Shown in pieces: positions 8,882-16,299 of a stretch of 44,648 bases of DNA. Made by a program: the position numbers and the translations under genes. The stretch is from positions 1 to 44,648 of the forward strand of contig JBGTLA010000012.1 of NCBI GenBank assembly GCA_041744375.1. The letters are read 5' to 3'. How positions within the stretch are numbered: the first letter of the stretch is position 1; each line of letters begins with the position of its first letter. The notes beneath the pieces are model-generated. The model did not search any database and had not been told where the DNA came from. It saw nothing but the letters and a program-made list of their open reading frames with translations. The DNA comes from JBGTLA01 sp041744375 (GTDB taxonomy: Bacteria; Actinomycetota; Acidimicrobiia; Spongiisociales; ZC4RG35).

Positions 8882-8906
8882 CTTATTGCCACTTACTTGC
8901 AATAAG
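8882..8906. promoter_or_regulatory. Inverted repeat upstream of the exporter fragment
   Basis: CTTATTGC (8882-8889) pairs perfectly with GCAATAAG (8899-8906) around 9 nt, about 50 bp upstream of the reverse-strand ATG at 8832. The AT-rich palindrome in a GC-rich setting resembles an operator for a small winged-helix regulator, probably left over from the lost transporter gene. Confidence 0.4.
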
Positions 8907-9083
8907 AAGTTAGCACGTTGCTCCCGGCGGCGGCGTCCGCATCGAATCGATCCCATCGATCGCGGCGTCGACGAAGTGGCGGCCGCTACCACCCTGTGCC
9001 TACCCACCGTCCAAGCCCACGCCGCCAACCCGGCCGACGCCGCGGGCCAGGGGTGACCTGGCCACTCGCCTGGGTCGAGTTGT

Positions 9084-10439
9084 CTAGTCGGTCGGAAGGG
9101 TGAGGGAGAACACGCTGTTGCCCTCCACGTGCCGATATTTCAGCTCGCCGCCCATCAACTCGGCCAACTGGCGGGAGATAGTGAGGCCGATGCCCACGGA
9201 TCCAGGTAGGCCGGGAGTGGCGTGGGCACGGTGATAGGCCTCGAAGATCCACTCCCACTCGGACTTGGGCAACCCGGGGCCGTCATCGGCGACGGTCACC
9301 AGCACCCGGTCTCCGAGCCCCTCGACTTCGACGCTCACGTGAGTACCGCCATACCGCTCGGCATTGGTGAGCAGGTTGCGCAGTATCTGGCCCAGCCGAA
9401 CCGAATCGCAACTGGCATAGACGGGTTCCGTGGCAGTGAACGTCACGCCCTCGGTGTAGGCACCACCCGCCTCCAGGGTCCGAGAGACGGCCTCCACCAC
9501 GTCGACCCTCTTCAATGCGACTTCCACCTGTCGCAGCTCCGCTCGCGCTACGACCAGCAGATCCTCGATCAGGTTCGACACCTCGTGGGCATGTGAGGAG
9601 ATGGACGAGATCATCGAACGTCGCTCCTCCTCGGTAAGCCATTCGACGGTGTCGGCGTCGTCGAGAAGCGCGGCGAAACCCAGAATCGCCGTCAGCGGTG
9701 TCCGCACCTCGTGACTCACCGAGGCCACGAACCGGTCTTTCTCTGCCACCATCTCCTGCATCCTCCGTTCGGCGTTGCGGTGATCGGTCACGTCAATGAC
9801 GGTGAACACGGACCGGGAATAGTCGGGTAGACCCTCGACCACGGGGGCGGCGAGGATCGACTCGGCGTCATAGGTGAACCCCTGGGCGGTGGCGCCGGTG
9901 AAGGCGGCCCGGGCGATGGGTACCTTGTTCCACACCGCGTCCAGCTGCGTCAGCCAACCCTCAAGAGCGCCGGCGTTGACGATCCGGGGATCGATGGGTC
10001 CGATGAGCTCCTCGTGAGACAACCCCACCGCCTTCACCGCAGCCGGATTCGCCTCGACGATGTGGATCATGGGGACGACCGCCCGGACCGCCTCGAGGTC
10101 GACACCGAGATACTCGCGCACCGACGTGACGCTCTGCTTGCGCAGCTCGTCCATCCACCCTTCGATCAGTGTGTAGTCCTGTTGGATCATCGGGATGGGC
10201 GAGTTGCAAAACAGGTTCTCGTAACTCGAGCGCTCCCGCTCGACGTCGAGCAGATCGCGATGGCTTTGGTCCGCTCCAACGCATTGGGAATCGAGGTGGG
10301 TGAGGAAGGTCTGCCACTCCGACAAGGTCGGTGTCGATCCAGGAGTCAGACCCAGGGCACGCAGCGCCGACCCAACGTGGGGATGATGCAATACCGGACC
10401 CTTCGTGACGGGCGCGCCGAGCTCAGTGCGGTTGAACAT
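9084..10439 (-). CDS. PAS-domain sensor histidine kinase
   Basis: A 451-residue cytoplasmic histidine kinase with no evident transmembrane segment. Residues about 70-220 form a PAS-like sensor (YENLFCNSPIPMIQQDY ... FTVIDVTDHRNAERRM). The dimerisation domain carries the H-box SVSHEVRTPL with phospho-accepting His243. The ATPase domain shows the N-box LRNLLTNAERYG (about 353-364), G1 VADDGPGLP and G2 VGIGLTISRQLAELMGG. It should autophosphorylate in response to a signal sensed by the PAS region. No response regulator lies beside it, so it is an orphan kinase here. The gene stands alone on the reverse strand, and the upstream DNA carries mobile-element remnants. Confidence 0.92.
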   Translation of the reverse strand: MFNRTELGAPVTKGPVLHHPHVGSALRALGLTPGSTPTLSEWQTFLTHLDSQCVGADQSHRDLLDVERERSSYENLFCNSPIPMIQQDYTLIEGWMDELRKQSVTSVREYLGVDLEAVRAVVPMIHIVEANPAAVKAVGLSHEELIGPIDPRIVNAGALEGWLTQLDAVWNKVPIARAAFTGATAQGFTYDAESILAAPVVEGLPDYSRSVFTVIDVTDHRNAERRMQEMVAEKDRFVASVSHEVRTPLTAILGFAALLDDADTVEWLTEEERRSMISSISSHAHEVSNLIEDLLVVARAELRQVEVALKRVDVVEAVSRTLEAGGAYTEGVTFTATEPVYASCDSVRLGQILRNLLTNAERYGGTHVSVEVEGLGDRVLVTVADDGPGLPKSEWEWIFEAYHRAHATPGLPGSVGIGLTISRQLAELMGGELKYRHVEGNSVFSLTLPTD

Positions 10440-10756
10440 ACTCGATCAACTTGTCGGCATTCGGTGATGAGGAGTTGAGCAATCACTGGCCGACTGGAGA
10501 CGAACCCGTAGACCCCTAATGGGGATCTACGAGGTTCCTGTGGTTGTGGGAGTCTTGTGGCTGAGCCGCTGATCGGTGAGCACTGCCGAACCCTGGGGCG
10601 TCCGATTCCTGAGGTTAGATCGTGCCCCGGCCAGCCGGTGAGGTTGTGCCTGTAGCGCTCATGGGGTGTCGTGCCGTCTGAGCACTGATCCATTAAGTTA
10701 CAGCCGGGCCCCATGCAGGCTCGCGAAACGAATAGTCGACGGAAGGGAGGATAGGG
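10440..10756 (+). mobile_element. Putative IS110-family left-end non-coding region
   Basis: About 320 bp without a gene, directly before a start codon whose first residues (MIFVGDDWA) match the N-terminus of IS110 transposases. IS110 elements carry a structured non-coding region, the source of the bridge RNA, next to the transposase gene. A hairpin at 10508-10530 (GTAGA-CCCC, loop TAAT, GGGG-A-TCTAC) is compatible with that. Family and ends are inferred, not demonstrated. Confidence 0.4.
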
Positions 10757-11308
10757 ATGATCTTTGTTGGTGATGACTGGGCTGCTCGACCACCGCCTCG
10801 CCTTGTACGACCAGGAGCAGCGGTCTTCGGGGCCACCACGTATCGCGCACACGCGCAGATGCTGGCCTCGAGCACCGAGGAGTCAAAGGTCCGTGACCGA
10901 TGGGTCACCCGGATGAGGAACCTGCCGGCAACGGTGGTGTCGACCACGCTGGAGGAACCCCTCGACTGGCCGGATGCGACCGTCGTGAGCGGCGACGCCG
11001 TCGACATCGTCACCCGGCTCAAGGAGGAGTCCGAGGTGCCGTTGCGCTTACACGGCAGCCTGTCGCTCAACCGGGCGCTGATGGCCACCGGCCTGGTCGA
11101 CCGTGTCCAGGTGACGCTCTTCCCTGTCATCTCCGGTCAGACCGGACTGGACCCGATATTCCAGGGTGCAGCCGACTTCGACCTCGAGCTGAATTCCCTG
11201 GCACCGGCCCCGGACAAGGCGCTCGAGCTGCTCGAATCGCGGGCCACCCACAGCGGGGTGATCTTCCAGGTCTACCGGGCGACCGGGCGCCCCGAGTACG
11301 CAACGTGA
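10757..11308 (+). CDS. Chimeric ORF: IS110 transposase N-terminus joined to a DHFR-like (RibD C-terminal domain) remnant
   Basis: The first nine residues, MIFVGDDWA, match the first DEDD-strand of IS110 transposases. A frame shift away, the next bases would continue H-RLALYDQEQR, as such transposases do. From about 10828 the protein instead reads VFGATTYRAHAQML and then the conserved core of RibD-C/DHFR-like proteins: RNLPATVVSTTLE, DWPDATVVSGDAVD, HGSLSLNRALMATGLVD and TLFPVISGQTGLDPIF. The usual DHFR-like N-terminus with its nucleotide-binding strand is missing. It has a good ribosome site (GGGAGG) inherited from the transposase gene and may be translated, but an active reductase is unlikely. 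Confidence 0.6.
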   Translation: MIFVGDDWAARPPPRLVRPGAAVFGATTYRAHAQMLASSTEESKVRDRWVTRMRNLPATVVSTTLEEPLDWPDATVVSGDAVDIVTRLKEESEVPLRLHGSLSLNRALMATGLVDRVQVTLFPVISGQTGLDPIFQGAADFDLELNSLAPAPDKALELLESRATHSGVIFQVYRATGRPEYAT

Positions 11309-11345
11309 CAGCCGACTTGCAGCACTTCCTGGACGGTTCAGCCCT

Positions 11346-11528
11346 GACGTCTGGCTAAACGCTCCCAAGACCCAGCTCATCAACCGTTGCGCACGACTCC
11401 GTCCCGACCTCGACGACGACCTCGAGACCTTCGGGACTAAGACCGCGCTAAAAGCACTCGCTCACCGAGTCGAAACACTCACCGCCGAGGCCGCCCAGCT
11501 CGAAGACGCGATGAGACCCCTCATCGAC
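11346..11528 (+). pseudogene. IS110-family transposase, internal fragment
   Basis: About 61 codons read DVWLNAPKTQLINRCARLRP, then FGTKTALKALAHRVETLTAE and AAQLEDAMRPLID. This matches the linker region between the N-terminal DEDD domain and the C-terminal IS116/IS110/IS902 domain. Similarity ends abruptly at about 11528, where a reverse-strand integrase remnant begins. There is no start codon and no C-terminal domain, so it is non-functional. A C-terminal piece that could continue this fragment is 20 kb downstream on the same strand. Confidence 0.65.
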
Positions 11529-12005
11529 GTTGATGGCTTGGGTGGCGAGGGTGTGGCGGAGCTGGTGGGGGTGGACGTGTCCGACGCTGGCCTTCTTGGC
11601 GATGCGCCGGACCATGCGTGAGGCTCGGTGACGGTCGATGCGGCCGGTCTTGTCAGCCAAGAGAACACCGTGGGCGGCGATGGGGTGCGGCGTTGGTTTC
11701 CTGGTGCGCGTCGATGTCGGAAACGAGGTGGGGATGGAGGGGATGTATCGGTCGTTGCGGAGTTTCCCCACGGGGATCCTCAGCCAGTGGCAATCTCCGA
11801 TCTGGACTACCGGGTCGGCGTCGAGGGCGCACAGTTCCCCGATGCGCATCCCGTCCGGGCCAACAGCAATACGGCGAGCCGGCGGAAGGGGTCGGGCTCG
11901 TCGTAGGCGGCTTTGAGGAAGCGGGCGGCTTGAGCGTCGTCTAAGAACTTGTGGATGCACTCGATCCGTACGGGGACCGCCCGCGAGCCGTGCGCCGGCC
12001 GATTG
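11529..12005 (-). pseudogene. Tyrosine recombinase (XerC/phage integrase type), multiply frameshifted
   Basis: Read on the reverse strand in successive frames: KFLDDAQAARFLKAAYDEPD, LAVLLLARTG, a shift at about 11855, MRIGELCALDADPVVQIGD, WLRIPVGKLRNDRYIP, another shift, HGVLLADKTGRIDRH and VGHVHPHQLRHTLATQAIN. The catalytic HxLRH block and the first arginine region (ARTG-MRIGEL) are recognisable. At least two frameshifts interrupt it. The C-terminus with the catalytic tyrosine is cut off at 11529, exactly where the IS110 fragment starts. It is the relic of an integrative element or chromosomal integron-like recombinase. Confidence 0.75.
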
Positions 12006-12019
12006 ATCCCGCTCTATCG

Positions 12020-12850
12020 TCAGGTCTCGGTTGGGCGGGCCATGTCCCGCTGGTGTCGGTAGCGCTTTGGGGTGGTGTCGAAGTGGATCTGGAACAACTC
12101 GTAGAAGCGGCTGAGACTGTTGAAGCCGATGGCCGCGGCGACGGAGGATATCGGTGCATCGGTCAGGCGGAGACGGGTGGCGGCCTCTTCCATCCGTACC
12201 CGATTCACAAGAGCGGTGGCGGTCTCGCCGGTCGATTGGCGTACTACCCGGCTGACATGCCCCCGACTTCGACACGCCGTATCGGCCAGACCTGTGACTC
12301 CTCTCATCATGGCTGTCGGATCGTTCCTCCAGTCGTGCACCGCTGCTGCCAGCCACTCCGGGAGGCCAACAGTCACAGCGGCACGGTCTGAGATCGCCGA
12401 AAGGACCTCGATCAGGATTCGGTCGACATCGAATCGGGCAGTGACGGAGACCAGCGGCGGCGAAGCGGCGATCGCCAATCGTTGGGAGAGAGCCGCCCCG
12501 AAGGGAAAGTGCCGGGGCGGCAGCAAGTCCCAGGGGAACACCGAGCCTCGGAAGTAACGGAGCCGAAGACGCTCCACCTCTGGTCGAGGCAGGGCGATGT
12601 TGGTCATCGAGAAGTCAGCACTCGGGGCGTCGAACCGATGAGTGTCGGCGGGAGCAACGAGGACGACATCACCCGGGCCCACCCGCCACGTTCCCGTCTC
12701 GAGCCGATGGCGCGCACTCCCCGACTCCACCCAGAACAACTCGGCGAAGTCGTGGGAGTGTGTGGGCGACAACACGTCGGCGGCGCCACGACGAGCGACA
12801 TGGAGCACGGCCTCTGTGCCGGCAACGTCGTTCCAGCGCAGGGACCACAT
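12020..12850 (-). CDS. AraC-family transcriptional regulator with cupin sensor domain
   Basis: A 276-residue regulator. The N-terminal third is an AraC-type cupin (SHDFAELFWVESGSARHRLE, VGPGDVVLVAPADTHRF). The C-terminal 100 residues carry two helix-turn-helix motifs (GLADTACRSRGHVSRVVRQ and APISSVAAAIGFNSLSRFYE), ending with a typical KRYRHQRD tail. It is divergent from the phytanoyl-CoA dioxygenase-like gene starting at 12945. The 94-bp space between them is the likely regulatory region, so this protein probably controls that gene. The two-HTH domain is complete and there is no damage. Confidence 0.9.
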   Translation of the reverse strand: MWSLRWNDVAGTEAVLHVARRGAADVLSPTHSHDFAELFWVESGSARHRLETGTWRVGPGDVVLVAPADTHRFDAPSADFSMTNIALPRPEVERLRLRYFRGSVFPWDLLPPRHFPFGAALSQRLAIAASPPLVSVTARFDVDRILIEVLSAISDRAAVTVGLPEWLAAAVHDWRNDPTAMMRGVTGLADTACRSRGHVSRVVRQSTGETATALVNRVRMEEAATRLRLTDAPISSVAAAIGFNSLSRFYELFQIHFDTTPKRYRHQRDMARPTET

Positions 12851-12944
12851 GTCACATCACCGCGAGCTTTCGCATTCTCAGCGGAAGACGAAGTGCCCTG
12901 GGCCTGGCAGGATCGGACACGACCCATCGAGAAGGAGCTCCACC

Positions 12945-13676
12945 ATGGACCGAACCGATGTCATCGATCGCTACACCGAGGACGGCTACGTCATCTTCCG
13001 AGATGTTCTCAGCTCGGAGGTGGTCGAGCGTGCCAACCGTCATGTCGACTCCCTGTTGGCTGCCAACCCGGAATTGCGTCCGGAGGATCTCGGCCACGAG
13101 TTGGCGCGAAGAGATCCTGTCTGGTTCGGCCTCGTATCGGAGCCGGCACTGTTGGACATCGCCGGGGCGTTCCTCGGTCCCAACATCGCCCTCTTCGCGA
13201 CCCACTACATCTGCAAGCCTCCCCGGACCGGGCGCGCCGTCCGGTGGCATCAGGACGGGGCGTTCTGGCCGCTCGACCCCCCTGAAGTGATAACGGCGTG
13301 GGTGGCGGTGACCGATTCGGCACCGGACAACGGATGCGTGCGGGTCATCCCGGGCAGTCACCGGTTGCCGGTGGCTGAGATGCAGCCGGTGGACGGCGAC
13401 GCCGTGTTGTCGGAGGAGATTGCCGTCGACGTTGATGAGGATGCCGCCGTCGATCTGGTGCTGGCACCTGGCGACGTGTCCGTACACCACCCCTCGATCC
13501 ACCATGCCTCCCAACCGAACACCTCGGACCGGTGGCGGAGAGGTTTGACCGCCCGCTACATACCGACCTCCACCAGGATCACGGACCCGGCCGCGGCCAG
13601 TCCCTTCCTGCTGCGTGGCGTCGCCCAGGCTGGTGTCAACGATTACCTCGATGCTCCGGCGAGTCCTCATCGGTAG
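12945..13676 (+). CDS. Phytanoyl-CoA dioxygenase (PhyH) family Fe(II)/2-oxoglutarate oxygenase
   Basis: A 243-residue PhyH-family protein. The iron-binding HxD is in RWHQDGAFWPL (His102, Asp104). The distal histidine is in SIHHASQPN (about 187), and the 2-oxoglutarate arginine is probably in RWRRGLTARY (about 197-206). GCVRVIPGSHR is the usual connecting loop. The ATG at 12945 follows a GAAGGAG ribosome site; in-frame codons upstream are non-homologous. Family members hydroxylate varied small molecules, so the substrate is unknown. The AraC-type gene diverges from it. Its stop overlaps the stop of the convergent carbon-nitrogen hydrolase by 10 bp. Confidence 0.9.
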   Translation: MDRTDVIDRYTEDGYVIFRDVLSSEVVERANRHVDSLLAANPELRPEDLGHELARRDPVWFGLVSEPALLDIAGAFLGPNIALFATHYICKPPRTGRAVRWHQDGAFWPLDPPEVITAWVAVTDSAPDNGCVRVIPGSHRLPVAEMQPVDGDAVLSEEIAVDVDEDAAVDLVLAPGDVSVHHPSIHHASQPNTSDRWRRGLTARYIPTSTRITDPAAASPFLLRGVAQAGVNDYLDAPASPHR

Positions 13677-14434
13677 AGCTCAGGGCGGCGCAACCTCAGA
13701 CTCGGCTCGCGCCGACGCTCGGTGTCGACCGCCTCCAACTCGATGGTGACTACCAGGGTCTGGTCGTCCTCGCCTGCCTGGGCGATGACCTCACCCCGTG
13801 GATCCACGATCAAGGAGCGGCCGCAGAAGGGCCCGGACATATTGCACCCGATCGCGAAGACCTGATTGTCCTGGGCGCGAGCCCGCGTCCGCAGACCGAG
13901 AACATGCTCGTAGCCGTGAGGTACCGCCGAGGGAATGACGAGGATGTCAGCGCCGCCCAGCGCCAGGGTGGTGGCCACCTCGGGGAAGGCGTGTTCGAAG
14001 CAGATCATCAAACCCAGCCTGGGTGATCCCGAGGTGGCCACGACGAGTTCGGTGCCGGGCGCGAACAGGGCCTGTTCGGCCGGGTAGAGGTGCGTTTTGC
14101 GATAGACGATTGGGTCAGCGGTGCCATCCACCACTACTGCGGAATCGAACAGCTCGCCGTTTGACCGTTCGAGGAACCCCGCCACCAGCGTCAGGTTCGA
14201 GCGACCGGCCATCTCGGCCAACCGGCTCACCGTTGGCCCATCGGCCTCGTCGGCCAGTTCCCGGCCACGGTGCTCCAGCATGTCCAGGTCGTAACCGGTG
14301 GTGTAGAGCTCGGGAGTCACGGCGAGACCAGTCGAAGGGGGAAGGTCTGCCATCACCTGCTCCAGGCGGTCGAGGTTTCCCTCCACATCAGCCGGTCGGG
14401 CGGTGAGCTGAAGGGCAGCGATCGTGAGATTCAT
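13667..14434 (-). CDS. Carbon-nitrogen hydrolase (nitrilase superfamily amidase)
   Basis: A 255-residue nitrilase-superfamily protein with the Glu-Lys-Cys triad: TPELYTTGYDL (Glu42), YRKTHLYPAE (Lys113) and GLMICFEHAFPE (Cys145). Most members cleave amides or N-carbamoyl compounds. The ATG at 14434 overlaps the stop of the upstream ABC permease (ATGA), so it is the last gene of the sugar-type ABC operon. That placement suggests the imported solute may carry an amide, such as an amino-sugar derivative or a glycosyl amide, though this is inference. The length is normal for the short Nit/omega-amidase branch, and all catalytic residues are present. Confidence 0.9.
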   Translation of the reverse strand: MNLTIAALQLTARPADVEGNLDRLEQVMADLPPSTGLAVTPELYTTGYDLDMLEHRGRELADEADGPTVSRLAEMAGRSNLTLVAGFLERSNGELFDSAVVVDGTADPIVYRKTHLYPAEQALFAPGTELVVATSGSPRLGLMICFEHAFPEVATTLALGGADILVIPSAVPHGYEHVLGLRTRARAQDNQVFAIGCNMSGPFCGRSLIVDPRGEVIAQAGEDDQTLVVTIELEAVDTERRREPSLRLRRPELYR

Positions 14435-15264
14435 CCCTTCGTCCCGCCACCGAAGAGACCCCGGACGTAGTAGCGGTTGAGGGATGCGAAGAGAAGAAGT
14501 GGTGGGAGGATCGCCATTATGGCTCCGGCGGAGACGAGGTCCTGCTGGGCGAGGTGGGGGGACTGGAGGTTGGCGAGGCCCACCTGGATCGGCTGGTAGT
14601 CCCGCTGTAGGAGGGTGAGCGCCAACAGCAGGTCGTTCCACACGAAGATGAAGTTGATAATGGCGAACGAAACCAGCCCGGGTGCGGCCAGGGGCAGGAC
14701 CAGTCGTCGGAACTGATCCCAATGGCCCGCCCCGTCGATCGTGCCCGCCTCCAGCATCTCCTTGGGAATCTGGCGAAAGAACGAGCTGAGCATGAAGACC
14801 GCCCAACCGGCGCCGAAGCCGGTGTGGACGAGCACGATGCCGACCAACTGCCACGCTCCTTCATCGAGTCCGAGCGTACGGAACCAGGGGAGCAGCGGGA
14901 TGAGGATGAGCTGGATGGGCACGATCATGGTCGTGATCAGGAGGAAGAACCACAGCTTCTTGAAGCGAAAGGTCAGGTGGACTAGGGCGTAGGTCGCCAG
15001 GGCGCCGGCCGCGACCGTGACCGCCACCGAGCCGAGGGAGATGACGAAGGTGTTGAACGCGAAGCTGGACAAACCTTGGTCCCACGCCCGGACGTAGTTG
15101 GCCAACGTGAACGTGGCCCCTTCGAAGTTCCACCATCCCCCACGGATTTCGTCGAGCGGGCGTATCGAGATCATGAACGCCGTCATCACCGGGACCAGCC
15201 ACAAGAGGGAAAGGGCTGCAAGCCCGGTGTAGAGGGCGCCCGTGGTGAAGCGACGAGGTCTCAC
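14431..15264 (-). CDS. Carbohydrate ABC transporter permease (CUT1, MalG-like)
   Basis: A 277-residue inner-membrane permease with about six hydrophobic segments. The EAA loop is EMLEAGTIDGAGHWDQFRRL, followed by LPLAAPGLVSFAIINFIFVW, a hallmark of MalG-type subunits. The GTG start at 15264 overlaps the TGA of the first permease (GTGA), and its own stop overlaps the amidase start. The in-frame upstream extension reads through the neighbouring gene in another frame and was rejected. It would pair with the other permease and an ATPase to import an oligosaccharide or polyol. No ATPase gene is in the operon. Confidence 0.92.
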   Translation of the reverse strand: MRPRRFTTGALYTGLAALSLLWLVPVMTAFMISIRPLDEIRGGWWNFEGATFTLANYVRAWDQGLSSFAFNTFVISLGSVAVTVAAGALATYALVHLTFRFKKLWFFLLITTMIVPIQLILIPLLPWFRTLGLDEGAWQLVGIVLVHTGFGAGWAVFMLSSFFRQIPKEMLEAGTIDGAGHWDQFRRLVLPLAAPGLVSFAIINFIFVWNDLLLALTLLQRDYQPIQVGLANLQSPHLAQQDLVSAGAIMAILPPLLLFASLNRYYVRGLFGGGTKG

Positions 15265-16271
15265 CGGGCGTCCTTGGTGAGGTCGCGCAAGTATGGCCAC
15301 GCCCCCCCGATCAGGACGGCAGACATGATGATCGCCACTGCTGTGGCCAAGCCGGCCTGGGGAGAGTCGAGGAACACGAAGGCCTGCTTCCACAGGAGCA
15401 CGGCCAGCACTTCTGAGTCCTGGGCGGGACCGCCCTGGGTGATCACCCAGACGACATCGAAGGTGCGCAAGGCGAAAATGACCGAGATGGTGGCCACCAC
15501 GATCATCGCTCCTCGGAGTTGAGGAATGAGGATGTGGCGGACCAGTTGGCCGGGATGGGCACCGTCCACCCGAGCGGCCTCGAGTAGCTCGTCCGGCACC
15601 GCGGTCAGACCTGCGGTGAAGGTGATAACCCCGAACCCGGTAAACGCCCAGAAGCCGGCCACGATGAGTGACAGATTGACGAGGCGGATCTGGGAGAAGC
15701 CGAGATCGATCACGCCCGGGTCGGAGAGCCAGTCCCTCGTCCGAAAGGCGATCGGGCCCAAGTCGATGGAGAAGTCGATTCCGGCCCACTGGACGAAGCG
15801 GGTCAGCACGCCGAAATCCGGGTTATACATGAAGGTCCAGATGACCCCGGCCGCCGCCAATGAAATCGCCATCGGGAGCACGAAGGCAGCACGTAGGACA
15901 CTGCCACCGCGAGGTACCTGCCAGATCAGGATCGACAGGAACATCGATGCCACCGTCACCATCACCGGGAACACCACCAACCAGATCAGGGTGTTGACGA
16001 CGGCGTTCCAGAAGCGCGGGCTGGTGAGGGTATCGAGGTAGTTCTGGATGCCAACGAAGTCCCACTGGGATGGCGAGAACAGGTCCCACGGGCGCAACAG
16101 TCCCCAACGAAAGAAGCTGGAGCCCAGGGTGTTGAACGCCGGCCAAAGGTAGAAGAGGACGAATGCCACCAGCAGCGGGGCCAAGAACGCGTAAGCCAAG
16201 CGGTTTCCGGCAGGACGAGCCGACCGTGTGGCCCGCTCGTCCAGCCTGGCCTCTTGTCGCGCCACCGTCAT
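15261..16271 (-). CDS. Carbohydrate ABC transporter permease (CUT1, MalF-like)
   Basis: A 336-residue permease with an N-terminal hydrophobic segment (LAYAFLAPLLVAFVLFYLWP) and five further helices. The EAA loop ELLEAARVDGAHPGQLVRHI is followed by IPQLRGAMIVVATISVIFAL. WVITQGGPAQDSEVLAVLLW is the conserved C-terminal 'GGP' region of MalF/UgpA-type subunits. The gene starts 28 bp after the binding-protein stop and overlaps the second permease by four bases. It should form the heterodimeric channel with that subunit. It is complete and undamaged. Confidence 0.92.
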   Translation of the reverse strand: MTVARQEARLDERATRSARPAGNRLAYAFLAPLLVAFVLFYLWPAFNTLGSSFFRWGLLRPWDLFSPSQWDFVGIQNYLDTLTSPRFWNAVVNTLIWLVVFPVMVTVASMFLSILIWQVPRGGSVLRAAFVLPMAISLAAAGVIWTFMYNPDFGVLTRFVQWAGIDFSIDLGPIAFRTRDWLSDPGVIDLGFSQIRLVNLSLIVAGFWAFTGFGVITFTAGLTAVPDELLEAARVDGAHPGQLVRHILIPQLRGAMIVVATISVIFALRTFDVVWVITQGGPAQDSEVLAVLLWKQAFVFLDSPQAGLATAVAIIMSAVLIGGAWPYLRDLTKDAR

Positions 16272-16299
16272 GCGTCGTCTCTCTGCGACCGTCCCGCCT

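Noticed and set aside
8383..8913. Forward frame of 176 codons
   Set aside because: It has no recognisable domain and overlaps the antisense exporter fragment and the palindrome. Its composition is atypical of a real protein.
11448..12356. Single 302-codon reverse frame covering the integrase region
   Set aside because: Only its central part matches an integrase, and the matching frame changes at least twice. The N-terminal part is an off-frame reading of the AraC gene.
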